NCBI GenBank assembly: GCA_023079485.1
Contig: CM041084.1
Span: 35,500,609-35,564,608, forward strand
Length of the DNA: 64,000 nt
Direction of reading: 5' to 3'
From: Archilochus colubris
Taxonomy: Eukaryota; Chordata; Aves; Apodiformes; Trochilidae
This document shows positions 11,537-23,599 of this stretch, one piece after another (position 1 is the stretch's first letter; the number at the start of each line of letters is the position of its first letter). Made by a program: the position numbers and the translations under genes. The notes under the pieces are model-generated. The model saw only the letters and a list, made by a program, of their open reading frames with translations, had not been told where the DNA came from and searched no databases.

Positions 11537-12091
11537 TTGGCAGTCTGTCATCATTTGAACATGAGATCTAAAGAAGGGGGGCTTTCAGGCTCTGAGAGGG
11601 GCGGAACACAGAGGGGTCTATTCCCTCCCATTTCCTGCCCATACTCTATTAAAGGTCAGGCAGAGCAGGAGTCCCTCCCTTTTCTTTCACTCACTCCTGG
11701 CTGTGCTGCTGTTCCCCTGTGTTCCTTCACCACCAGTTTGCCACCTGCTCTTCAGAGTCCACATCCATCAGGTGCTGGGAAGAGCCATGGACCCCTCCTC
11801 CTGAGCTTCTCCTGTCTCAAGGGGCCCTCAGGCCCTGCCACCATCAAGATTGGGTTGTATATATATATTTGTCTATATTTGTATTTTTGTTATTTACCCT
11901 TTCTGTTATTGCCTTTCCCCTGTGCTATTAAATCTGTCTCTAATTGTTTTCAATTTCCAACTTAAAAGTCTTTATTCCCTTTTCATCTTCCCTTTTGGCA
12001 GGGAAGGAGGGAAGTAATAGAGAGTAAGAGGGAAATAGAGAGTAATTCTTTCCTTTGGTTTTTGGCCCACCCAGATTGCTAAGCTGTGACA
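11537..12091 (+). mobile_element. LTR-like segment, probable avian ERVL-type LTR
   Basis: The right part has the same order of landmarks as the clear solo LTR at 36774-37566. There is a pyrimidine-rich block with CTCCTG and CCATC boxes, then a T/TA-rich stretch, then a CTATTAAA poly(A)-like signal near 11925. After that come AAGTCTTTATTCCCTTTTC, CAGGGAAGGAGGG and an ending ...GCTGTGACA near 12091. The 5' boundary is not clear, and I see no target duplication. Similarity to the other LTR is by layout and short words, so this is an older or different subfamily. The start coordinate is approximate. Confidence 0.5.
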
Positions 12092-15000
12092 CAGTCTTCA
12101 TTTGTTTAACTGAACCCCTCTGTCAGCCCTGTTTCTCACACTGTTCTTACCCAGAGCTGTGTGCAGGTCCGAGCTTGGTGTAGGCTCTACAGTTGATTTC
12201 AGTGGCCTCTATGAATTTACCACAGGAAAAGTAGCACCTAGCAGAGCACAACTTGATACAGGAGAATTTCTTTCTCCTATTGATTGTTGGTCCCAAAGAA
12301 ATGATGATTATCATAGCCTTATGTCTCTTCTTAAGTGACCTGCATGGACAAAGTAAAACAAGAATGTGCCATCAGAGCCATCTCTGTGAATTACTCCTGT
12401 AGGACAGTGTTACAAAGCTGCTGTTTCATAAACACTTCATTAAAACCAAATGTGACTAATGCATTTGTTATTCATGTGCATTTGAATTTATTCTTTTAGC
12501 TGTTTGTAAATCTGCTTTTAGACAACTAGAGACAACAGTCTTCCCATTGCTCTCAGACTCTCTCATCACTATCACGGTACAGTTAGTTTCTTTTTCCCTC
12601 CCACACCTTTTCTTTGAAAAGATTATCTTCAGTCTTTAGCTGAGCAGGCAAGCTGCAAAATTGCAAGATGATATATTACACTATTTTAGAAAAAAAGTAT
12701 TTTTTATGAAATAGAGAAGATATTCTACTTACCAAACATTCCTAAAATTATCCTCCTCCTAATCAATGCACAAGCATTCCCTGCAAAATCTCTTCCCCAC
12801 ATTCATTAGGTGATATGAAATGAAAAATAAGGAAATTCAGGAAAATGTGAATGCAACATTAATTATGGTGCTAAAATGTGGACTCGGGTACAGCAGTCTA
12901 ATCAGATATTGGCTTCTTGCTCACTGTTTAAAAAAAGCCTATTCAAATGCAAAAGTCAGCTGTGAGCCTATGCTCAGCCTTTTCCTTCTCAACCAGTCTT
13001 GTATCTCAAGATCTATTTTTTAAAGCTGATTCAGGTCAGCACAGATTCATTTGGCTGTTGGGCATTCACAGGCTGCAGGACAGTGCCTGGACCACCCACC
13101 TCTCTGTAGAGAACCCTTGGTAATGGGGTTCTTTGTGGTCAGATTATCCAAGAACCTGGTACTACATGTCCCCATTGGAGCGTGGCTCTGGGGCGCAGCG
13201 GTGACCTGTGGCCATTGCCTCTGGAGCAGAGCAGCACCTGAAAGTCCATCTGGGTCTCTGCACCTTTAAAAGAAAGAAAAAAAAATCCCAACATTTTCCT
13301 GGCTTTGAAAGAGAGAAGAACACCACCAACCCCCTTGCCAAAAGGTGCAAAGGTCTTGTCGAGTTCAGGTCTCAAGAATACCTCTGTGAAGACTGTCAGC
13401 AAGAAACTAGGATAGCAACCAAAATGCAAAAGTCCTCCCCAGGTTCCCTCCCCCGATGCAGCCTAACTGAAAGACGCATGAAAGGTAAGATGCATCAGCA
13501 CCCATGAGGCTCAGTGCCCCTTCACACTGAAAGCCTTTGCAAACTTGCAAACTTGCCACTACCACCACAGCAGCCATGGGACGGGGATCAATAACTCCGA
13601 GAGGCCAGGGAGGAGACTGTGGAGAGGAGGCCCGGCAGGGACAGCACTGGGGTTTGTTTTTTTGGGATACCCCAAAACCAAAGGAGGGGCTGCAGAGCTG
13701 GAAGGCCTGAGTGCGTGCTGTCTGGAGGCCATTGTATACAAGGTTATGGTGTGGCAAATGTGCTGTCCCCACCCCGGCACCTGGTGGCTTCTCATTCTTC
13801 TTCAGGACTTTCCCTGAACTCAGGCGACAACTTCCAAGAAGCGGCGGACGCTGCCGCCCTCGCTGGGTTTTGCTGTGTGGTTTAGCACCAAGAGCAGCTG
13901 TGGTAGGAGCTGACGGGGAGGATCTGTGGTAAGATTGCAGAGGAGACATAAAAACACTTTAAAACCAGATGTTGTATGCCCAGCTGTCAGGAACCACACG
14001 GAGAAAGCGTGGCCAGTGCTTGGTGTCTTTGAAGACCACTGTGTTTTCTGCACAGGGAGCACCTCCAGTGACCCTGGAGAGGACAGGGACCCATCTTTTC
14101 TTTTGGGTGTCCTAAACCTGAAGGACAGACTTGCTATAAGCAGAACTGAAGAGGTGTTAGCACAAAGCTGTTTTGATGGTGCTCTCCCAAGCATCCAGGT
14201 TACCTGTCACTAGTACAGCAATGTAGCTGATATGCCAGAGGCCCTCAGTAAACTTAATCCTCTCTCAGTCTTTCTAATACTCACAAATTTTAGTAGATCC
14301 TTGCATCAAAAATAGATTAAAAAATTTCCCTCGGTGGCTGCTGTGAGAAACAGTTTCTGAAGAGCATTCACATTGTCTTGACTCGCTGGCTTGTACTGCC
14401 ACCCCAAGCCTGATGATGAACTGATGCTCATGGGCGTCTATCCCAGCAGGTGTTGGATGCCAAAGAAACACACCTTGACCTGAATAAGCACTGCTGTAGG
14501 AGTGCTCTGATTTGCACTCAGGACAGTTCTGATCCAAGCAGCGTGGGTCTATGTTGAACAGACAGCTCTGCGGGCTCTGGGTATGGGGATTTCCCTCTCC
14601 CCACAGTGGCTTTGCCTGTGTAATAAGGTTGGAGAGTGCCCAGCACGCTGCTATAAACCTTGGGCTGAACTAATTTTCTTTCATCCAAAATATACTGAAT
14701 GCCAATCACACAGCTAAGGATTTTGGTATTAGTGCAGCATCTTTGTCCATACAAATGGCTGAGAATGTATAAGGGACAACACACAGACAGACACCTCTGC
14801 ATCAGTGTACAGATCGCTCCCAACCACTCTGCTCACCACCTTTCCTAGAGATTCCAGGCCAGAAACCATCTGCATCCAGCATTCATCTTGGCTGTCAGCT
14901 CCTAAGCTGCAAAGGCCTGTTCTCAATTTTAAGGATCTATTTTCAGCGTGCTTGGTTCTGTTCCCAAGGAGCATCCCTACTGGTGTAGATTTTCTTACTA

Positions 15001-18000
15001 AAGGTAAGTTCAACTCCATTCAAAAATTACTGATTTGATAAAGGAACTTGAAAATATCATGAAATGAAAGACATTGATGGATTTCATATGTTTATTTTTC
15101 ACTTTTCTACTTTCTATAAAGGATTACATAACATTTCAAAATGAAATATTTTTGAGCTAGGTGACTTTCTCTTAAAGAACATCAGAACAGGGTATTTAAC
15201 TTTAGAAGTATGTTTCCAAAGGAAGAGGGTATTTCACAATTTTTTAAACTCACCTGTTTCTTACCTGATGTTTTATCTGGTCTCATCAGCATTCTGTGGT
15301 AGAAATTGGGGTTTGTATTTTTATCACCCAGTGCCAGTATTTATCTTCATTATTTCAGCATCCATGGTGTACACTGATTACAAAGGCTCATGAAATGAGA
15401 GGATTTAGGGATGCTTTTCTGTGCTTAAGTCTTTGCTGTGCACTTTACAAACTCTGGAAGTTAGACTCATGTTTTCTGATTTTGATGGCAAGGGATACAG
15501 TTACTCTCAAATAACAGTGTGCAGCTCTACCATGCAGGTTGCTTCCAATGAATTCTTACCCTTCACAAAAAAGCCAGACTCCCCAGCAGCCCATGATTCT
15601 AGCTACGTTTGTGGCTTTGCAAGGTCAGAGAACCAGTTAATATCTCCTGCCAAGGTGTGACTGGCTAATTTGTGTTGGGCTGTGATTTGTATTGTACCCC
15701 CATACCCTTTCTTGCTGTCTTTCCAAACCAATTTGCAAATGGATCTCATAAATCCTGACCTGGGGATGGAGGTGGCGGGGTGTCCGATGGTTCTGCAGGA
15801 CACACACGGGCCAGGGTACAGACATGAGGGCAGACAGAGGATGACAAGGAGGGAAAACAAACTGTTACCATACCTTAGAGAAGACACATATAAAGGTTTT
15901 TAAATAGAATCAAAGATTTTAGAAGTAAAGAGAAATATTTGTAAGCAAAAAAAAAATTGTACAGAGGTCACATTTATCATATATCTTTCTCTAATAAGGC
16001 CAGATCTACTTTCATAAGCACTGATAAAACACACAGTCCTCTGCTCACATAGTTGAAGAACTGTTGACATTTTGCCTCTCTCCATCATGTCTTAATAGAC
16101 ACTGGTTTTCTACGCAGTGCGAGCTACCAAACTAACTGATCCTGTCATGTGAAAACACTAGATGATAAGAACTTTAAAGTTGTTATTTCTTTTCTTTTGC
16201 TTACTTTAAAATGCCTGGTGCATGGGGTACAGAAGAGAAGCTGTTGCATTTTCTCTGTCGACTTACACCACAAATAATATTTCTTAAAAAAAAAAATCAC
16301 ATAAAAACTTTCCAAGTATAATAGAAGACATTTTTTTTCTCTATAGGCCACTCTGAAACATAAAATCTGAGTCCCATGGGAAGGAAACATGAGGAAACCA
16401 CATTGTGGTGACTGCAGTGCCAGCACACTTAATGACGCTTGGCAATTCCTTTCCCATTTTTTTGTTTACACTGAAACGTAAAGATCCATGGAAGGCCAAA
16501 AACATTAACTTTCATCTTCTGATCCTCCATCTTTCCAGCAGCACTGCTGCCTGTGGCCCTGGCACAAGGATAAGCCCCACAAAACAGGGGCAGACACCGG
16601 TATGGTGTGGCCTTGGGCATCCCATGTGCCCTCCAAGCGTGGCCATGGGCCACCTTCCCCTGTGCCCAGGAGTGCCCTGCCCCAAACACTGCTCTGGACC
16701 CTCCTAAGGAACATGGACAAAACCTGGCACCCTGCTGTATCAGCCTCCTGGGCCTGAAGCTGTTCTCACTCTTTATTGTCTCACTAGGGGAATACTGATT
16801 TTTTTCAGTTTTAAAAACAAACCAAACAGCAGAGCTTGGTAAGTCTGTAATTGTGGCCCAGTCTGTTCACCAAAATGTGTTGGGTTTTTTTAGAAATTAA
16901 AAATTTTCTGAGTTATAGTTCTACAAAGTTTATTAATAACTCAACTTAATAACTCAAGCTCCACTTACGCAGTATGGGAAGTGGTTTGGAGAAATCAACG
17001 TTTTGTTTCAGCATTTTTAAGACAAAACTTTTAAGACCTCTCCCTCATTACCACTTTAAATACATATAGGCTGTTTTACAAGTAAAAGAACTAAATCCTC
17101 AACTAAGATATTTCATCTGGAGAGGGAGGAAAGAAAAAGCAAAACATTTTGAGCCAAGCTAGTATTTTTTTCTTTCTTTTTTGTCTTGATTGTAAGCATT
17201 ACAAAGAAAGTCTGGATAGAGAAAATACTAGGCAATAAAACTTACAATAAAGCTTACTGCAAGGAAGTTATGAGGACTGAATATGGATACCACCTGCTGT
17301 AAAAATATTGTGAGATTTTCATAAGATTTCAGATTTTACATGAGAACAGGGAGCACTCTGGCTGGGCTGGTGACTTGGCTGGCAGGCATCGAGTATTGCA
17401 GTCCTCAGATGATGAAGAGCTAACGTTGATCACAGTGACTGACAATCATTTATTCAAGAAGATTAAACAGCTGAAGCTTTTATGGGTTATGTCTGGTGTC
17501 ACAAAGGTGCCAGATGAGCTTTACTATGGGAAATGAGAACAAAAGGAGTTTGGGAAGAGGGTCTGCTGGGGAGTTCCCCCAGCACAACTTCTTCACGGCT
17601 TAGTAAACATGTGTAATCCATTGCTCATGTACTGGGAATAATTTTCTCCAGATTTTGAAAGCCACTGGTCTGAAACACAACTCTGAAATACAAGAAGTTC
17701 ATCGTGGTCCCCAACTCCTACCTTTAGGTGCCACTGTAAGTTGCACCTTGGAGGTTCATTGCTGCAAGTGTAGGGCACATTGGGCTGCCAGGGGATTTGC
17801 AGATCTTCTGATCAAAGCTCAGTAAGAAAAGACACACGAGGGTAAAGCAAAGGTAGGGACTGCAAGGCAGCAGTAAGCACGGAAGGCAGTAACTGGAAAA
17901 AGTAACATTCTGTGTGCTCACATCAAGACCAAACCTAATGGCTTGCTGGCAGCACGGGTATTATGCTGACTATGGGGGTAAATACCATGGCAATGCATCC

Positions 18001-19289
18001 ACACAGCCATGCCACTGACAAATGGAAATCTGCATGGTGGAAGAAGCAAAAAAGTAAGTAATCAGATTTTATAAGAAAAATGTCACACTTCTCTAAACTA
18101 GGTGAAATTTATATTGAGACTTGATAATCTCTGCAAGCCTAAATTAGCTTTGTGTGTACTTAAGCATTTCTTTTCAACATTTTGATGTATTGTAATCATT
18201 GGAGCTTTAAAAAATGTTTTTAGAACAGGCTCACATTTAGGGATATTTACTGCCATGTGTTCTAGGCTGTTGCAAGTCCTCTTATTTAAGAGTAAAAATG
18301 ATGCATCTTTTGTAGTACTGCATAGAGGTATATATTACCCAGAAAGCTCTATGACACCTCTGACAATCTGCTTTTCAGTATCTGTTTGCTTGATATTTTC
18401 TCTAATATTAGAGGGAAATTTAATGCTGATCTGAAAATGATACTATATTCCCCATCCCCTGGATTCAGTTAACAGCAGGTGGGAAATCAAGATATTGTGA
18501 CAACTATCCTTCTATCTCAAGATTATGTAGCAATTTACATTCCAAAAGGTCTCAAATACTGACGTGATAATTTATAGCATCTTTGAATGCTTCTTTGTAC
18601 TGGTTAGAATTTCAGACAAACCAATCTTACCACCGGTCCCTGAAGCTCACAGTGGAAAGTAAAGTTGTGGAAACTTTCTCAGCTCAAAGCTTTGTGACTG
18701 CACATGGCAACTGAAGCACCAGAGCTCCCATCAGGGCTCTGGAAATGATTACAGGGTTTTGCATGTTACCACGGAAGACAGTGAAAGTGTCAAATTATTG
18801 GGATTTGAAGGATCAAATTCTTATCATTCAAAGGAAGTGCAACTCTAGTGTCCTCCCTCTGCAGTAGGTGTATTTTAATGCTTCTGCATCTCTGCACCAG
18901 CCAGGCTTTTGCAAATTAAAACAAGGATTGGTTTGCACAAACTCACAAACTTACAACTTTTAGCCAAAAAAGGTATATAAGTGCTACCTGAAGCCCGTAT
19001 TTGAAAATACTTCATATACTTCATATATGTCTGAACAGAAATACAGCTTTTTGCATCTGGCAACATTGCTGTCCTGGTTTCTGCCGTGTTGTTTTTTTTT
19101 TTTTAATTATTTTTCATTTTTAATTTTCTTCAGTTGTACTTATTTCAGCACAGTGGGACCAAATTCTCTGATACAATACTACTACTGTCAGCTCAGATAT
19201 TATTATTTGATTTCACTTAGTTAACTGAAAGAGCAAAACCTGGTGAAATTATGAGTAACTATTATTATTGTTGTTATTATTATTAGCCT
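12092..19289. other. Intergenic DNA with a CpG-richer patch
   Basis: No supported gene. About 13.03-14.13 kb is more GC- and CpG-rich than its surroundings (for example AAGCGGCGGACGCTGCCGCC near 13840). It holds a 180-codon open frame on the minus strand at 13407-13949. That frame has no recognisable domain, and open frames exist on both strands there, so I do not call it a gene. The rest (12.1-13.0 kb and 14.2-19.3 kb) is AT-rich sequence without repeats I can name, apart from a T tract near 19090-19105. Confidence 0.5.
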
Positions 19290-19395
19290 TCTAACTTTGA
19301 AAGGATCTGTGATCACGGCAAACTATCTTAGAAGCTCTGTACAAACCCAGAGAAGAGGGTGGTTCCTGCCCTAAAGAATCTGTAGTTTAAGAGAC
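19290..19395 (+). mobile_element. Old amniote SINE/L2-like relic
   Basis: The words GAAGCTCTGTACAAACCCAG, GGTTCCTGCCCTAAAGAATC and TGTAGTTTAAGA follow each other in the order seen in ancient amniote CORE-SINE/L2-type tails (GCTGTACAAAC ... CCCTGCCC.AAAGAGCTTACAGTCTAA, from general knowledge). A second copy with the same layout lies at 54808-54960. It is heavily diverged and boundaries are approximate. Confidence 0.45.
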
Positions 19396-22082
19396 TCTCA
19401 TGCTGCATCACTTCCAGCTCATCATCTGTTTCGGGGGTTATGCACTTTGCCTGTTGCAGGATCCTCCCACAGATCTAAAACCTCCCTCACCATTTTAGCA
19501 GCTAAATACACTGCCAGCAGCAGGCAAACAAGCTGCCTATCTACAAGTTTCAAGTTGCTGTTTCCCTGATTACCTTCTTTCTTTCATGCTCTTTGATCTC
19601 TCAGTTCAGCTAGATACTGAAGTGGGAGTCTAGCAGCCTTGGTGGCACAGGAAACAGCAATGCAGAGATGGTGTAAAATCACTTTTAAAAAAAGAGCACA
19701 GATTATGAGACCGTGTAATTACTATTCTGTAGCCAAATGGAAGTTTATTTTATGAAACTGCACCTTTTCAAATCTAGTCAACCATTACAGACATTCACTC
19801 AAGACCAAGACATGCAGCACAAAATCAAAAGGATTATTTAAGGGCTCAGAAATCTGCCCACGCTAGGACTGCTGTGTCCGCAGGTGAACAGATAACATTG
19901 TAACTGCCAGGCACAAACGAATCTTAAATCTGAATTTTTATCTTTTAAAAAGCTGCCTTGGTGCCATCTAATGAGGACAACATATGGGAGAATCACAGGA
20001 AACATTTAAGAATATGAAAGAATGTATTGAGATTCAGGAAAGTACTGTACAGGTACTGGGATTGTGACAGAGACACAAGGAGATAACTACACCAAGTTTT
20101 ATGAAATTGCATAAAACATACTATGTTAAATTCTGGTTGCTATTTTCAGATACAATACATGTAAAATGGGAAATGTTCTGTGTTGTTTGGGTGAGACAAA
20201 TGACAAGTAGTCTTCTTCCCTGGATCATATATATAAAATCCGATTAAAATATTAATAATAGTTGTGCTTATATAGATTAGATAGTTTTAAAGTTTTTCAT
20301 CACTCCTGTTCTCAGAAAACACACTTCTAGTATTATATTAAAAAAAAATTCCCTCCTATCTGAGAAAACAGCAGAAGCACAGCCCAGAAAACTTGATAAT
20401 TCTTTCTTTAATAAAGTGGGCTAGATGTTCTTCCAGAGTAAAGGTACAAAGTTCCACAACTAAATGAATACCCAGTCAAAATATGATACTGCTTTTATGC
20501 AGTACATAAAACTGACATGACATGCAAGAGAATTTAAACAGTCATAAATTACAGATGTGAGACAGAACACAACAGTCTCAGATACATACCTTAATTCCAT
20601 ATTAGTTTTCATCATTAAATTGCAATGCATATGATTTTTCTAACTGATTATTGTTATCCATGAACATTATGAGCAGGTCATCTTTGGGGAAAAAGAATAA
20701 TCTTTTATTTTAAAGGGCAGTTTCTTTCTCAGTATATTCTTAACACAATGCAGGACAGGGTGATTACATTTTGTCTAACTTACAAGTTTATGACTTCATA
20801 AATATACAAAATTGTAGCTAGCTCCACACTATGATCAAGTATCATATGTGAGATGTGGAAGGACTTGGCATAACCAAAGCACTTTAATGTACTGGAATTC
20901 ACTCTGATCTTACTTGTGTAATCATCTCTCTGCTTCTGAAGATTTTCATCATATCCCACAGCATGACAGGCATTCAGCTCAGTGGTATTCACTGATTAGT
21001 GAAAACTTGTTAGAAACTCCCAAAATCTTTATATATTTTTAGAGCTGTTTTAAAATGTGCAATATTAAAGATACAACTAATTTACAAAAATAAATGAACT
21101 GTACAAATCACGCTCTTTCATTGGCAATGAGACTGTTCAAGAAAATAGCAACATGATCCCTGAAACAACCAACCAGAACAGAAATCAAGAGACTGATACT
21201 TAAAAAATTGAAAAAAGAAGTAAAAACACTTTCCCCTGTCAAAGTACTGGAATATTTGAAGGCTTATGTATCACAGAATATAAAACTTTTCTCTCTGTCC
21301 CCAGAATATTTCTTTCCTCTTTCCATAGGTACCTTTTGAACAGATTCCCCTTGTTGGTGGTGTGGCACAAGAACTGCTGAATAGGTTAAGGCTAGAAAAG
21401 CTTCAAAGACCTAAATAAATCAACAGCCACCTAATCCCCTGGCATTCATGCAAATTCAGGGAAATAAAATAAACCTGAAAACAGGCGTGCATGCTAAATT
21501 CCAAAAATATTTTCTATGAAGCTTAAAATTAAACCAAAATAAACACCTCTCCAAAATGTTTCGCATTTAAGATCTTTCATCTAAACAGTCATCTGACTGT
21601 TCATATTGCTCAGTCACAGAGACATATGATGCTGTGCCTACTCATAACACTTCGCCATTTTATGATTTTACAAGGCACAAATAATCTCAGAAGAACTACA
21701 GAGTGGCTTTTGAGTGTGTAAGGATACGTCAGCAGCTACCATAAGCGTAAGCACGTGACAATTATCTACACTGAAGTCACTGACAGACCTCATAAAATCT
21801 AAGACCAGCAAACCACATGTCACCTCATCTTTGGAATATGTTATTAACTTCATTTACAATAACAGACTAAGAAGCAAATAATTACCAATTCTTAACGCCT
21901 TACAAACAGAAGCTTTGTCATGCTGTTAATAAAGTTGTTGCATGGCACAATGTATAAGTATCATAAAAGTAAACAATGAAATTTTTTTTTAATGTTGTAA
22001 GAAGTAGAGTGACTTTCTTGCACTCCTTCCTTAAGCTAGTTCTGTTTAGGTCCTATAAGAGTAGGCATCCACTCACCACCAG
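19396..22082. other. Flank or distal 3' UTR of TBC1D5
   Basis: AT-rich, repeat-poor sequence with no coding frames of note. It may be downstream flank or a distal part of a long TBC1D5 3' UTR. A minus-strand AATAAA at 20709-20704 would be a distal poly(A) signal. Transcript data are needed to place the end. Confidence 0.4.
20704..20709 (-). promoter_or_regulatory. TBC1D5: Possible distal poly(A) signal (AATAAA)
   Basis: AATAAA on the minus strand, about 2.6 kb past the TBC1D5 stop codon. Only one of several candidates; nothing in the sequence proves its use. Confidence 0.2.
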
Positions 22083-22088
22083 TTTATT
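22083..22088 (-). promoter_or_regulatory. TBC1D5: Candidate poly(A) signal (AATAAA)
   Basis: AATAAA on the minus strand, followed directly by the G/T-rich stretch CTGGTGGTGAGTGG. This is the better-looking of the candidates downstream of the TBC1D5 stop. A further AATAAA lies at 22280-22275 without an obvious G/T-rich element. Confidence 0.35.
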
Positions 22089-23308
22089 TTTGTCCATTTC
22101 AAGATTTTAAAGGGATCAGCAAATGCTGATAACCCCCTTATCTCCTTGAAAAAACTGTTATTAGATGTACTATGTACTTGATGGGAAAGAAATGCACTCT
22201 TCTGTAGATGAAAAAGTTCTACAGCTAATTAGAAAATTTCTGTTGGTTAATGCTGCTGCACCATTATGTTTTTCTTTATTAGAAATGTGGAAATTGTATA
22301 GAAATATATGTAAACAGATTCTATAGAAGAGAATAGTAATGAGACATAAAGTGCTTTTAATTGTGAACAATTCATTTTAGTTTGCACCCTTCCCTGGTAA
22401 AGTTATAGCCAAGCTAGTTTTAGTTCAACTGGCTCAGGTCAACCCTATGAAATAATGTACCTTCCCTTGCACCTACTGTTTTAGCTGTGGTAATCTCAGT
22501 AAAATAAAAATGCCAGGGAGAGTAGAAGTAGACAGCTATAAAGAGGGAAAGAGGGAACTCTCAAGGGAGGGAAAAAAAAGTAGGTAAAGGAAATAAGGCT
22601 CTATTGTATAGGTCCCCATTCTCAAGGAATTTCTCACACATTCCCCTGCAAGAGAATGCTGAGGAACAACTACACAAACTTCTGCCTTGAACATACCTCA
22701 GGCTACTGCCAGATGAAAATGAAGAAACTGGGATTCCTTAACTGAGAACAAGCCTGCTGCCAGGATGATGCTTTTAATCTTTCTGACATACGTTCCCCAC
22801 TTCTCTAATTGCAGTCTCTGAAGAAACACTATCCTTTCCTCCTCAGAAAACCCAGTTGAACATATTTTGTAAAAGGACAATATTAAATCTAGCTTGTTTT
22901 GGCTGCTTCAGGTCTGATGCCAAGTATCTACACATTTCCTAATCCGCTGTGGTACCTAGCACATCCTATTCTATGTTTTGGGAAAGCAATAGCTCTACAG
23001 TAATAAAGCTCCTAAGTAAGATAACTCTATAACTAGGAATAACTGTATATTAGCACTGGGTTTTACTGGGACTGTATTTAAGGCAGGTATTAAAAAGTGC
23101 CTACTTTTGTTGAAGAGCTGCAGATTCATAAATTCAAAGTTTGTTTTGTTTGCTTGCTTTTTGTTAATTCAGACTTTTGGCAGCTGAAATGGGTTATCTT
23201 TATCTATCTTCCATCCTTATAATCCAAAGAACTATCCAGCCTGTGGAATCATAGGAATTTGAGCTAAGGTGTAAAAACAGACCTCCCAAACTCTCCCAAC
23301 CTGTTCCT
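22083..23308 (-). other. TBC1D5: Probable TBC1D5 3' UTR (minimum extent)
   Basis: Sequence downstream of the TAA stop at 23311-23309, running to the first convincing AATAAA. It is free of recognisable repeats. There is no further splice donor signal just after the stop, so the stop probably lies in the terminal exon. The distal end is not fixed and could extend to about 20.7 kb. Confidence 0.4.
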
Positions 23309-23599
23309 TTAGATGTCCAGTGGGCTGACAATAGCAAAGTCAGAATCCTTGCTGTTATTACTACTGTCATCATCAGGGCTGGAGCTCAGGTTGCTGGAGG
23401 AGGCTGAAATGGAGCCCATCAGAGGGTCAGAGAATATCAAAGAAGAACGAGATGGAGCTTCTGGCTTCACCACTGCCTCCTTGTGTGCCTGATGGGACTG
23501 CACTGGCTCCAGGGCAGCACTTCTGCCTTCCTCTTCTTTGGAAACCATAATATAGTCATCTGTGCTCTTGCTCTCACTAGTGCTTGAATCAGTTGTAGT
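23309..23599 (-). CDS. TBC1D5: TBC1D5 terminal coding exon
   Basis: Encodes the last 96 residues plus TAA. The acceptor is TTGTTTCACAG directly before ACT ACA ACT, in phase 0 with the upstream exon. The exon is low-complexity, Ser/Asp-rich and probably disordered. Near its start is DDYIMVSKEEEG (exon residues 14-25), the counterpart of DDFILISKDDDG in the human protein as I recall it. Then comes LIFSDPLMG (54-62) and a Ser/Asp run with SSSPDDDSS. The C-terminus is KDSDFAIVSPLDI. The FAIV core (exon residues 88-91, bases 23338-23327) matches the known C-terminal LIR that binds LC3/GABARAP and can be displaced by retromer binding. The aspartate just before the Phe is a glycine in human, from memory. 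The exon is intact, and the most divergent part is residues 26-52. Confidence 0.95.
   Translation of the reverse strand, partial: TTTDSSTSESKSTDDYIMVSKEEEGRSAALEPVQSHQAHKEAVVKPEAPSRSSLIFSDPLMGSISASSSNLSSSPDDDSSNNSKDSDFAIVSPLDI

Noticed and set aside
13407..13949. 180-codon open frame on the minus strand
   Set aside because: No recognisable domain or splice context, and overlapping open frames on both strands in a GC-rich patch. Treated as chance and reported only as a compositional oddity.
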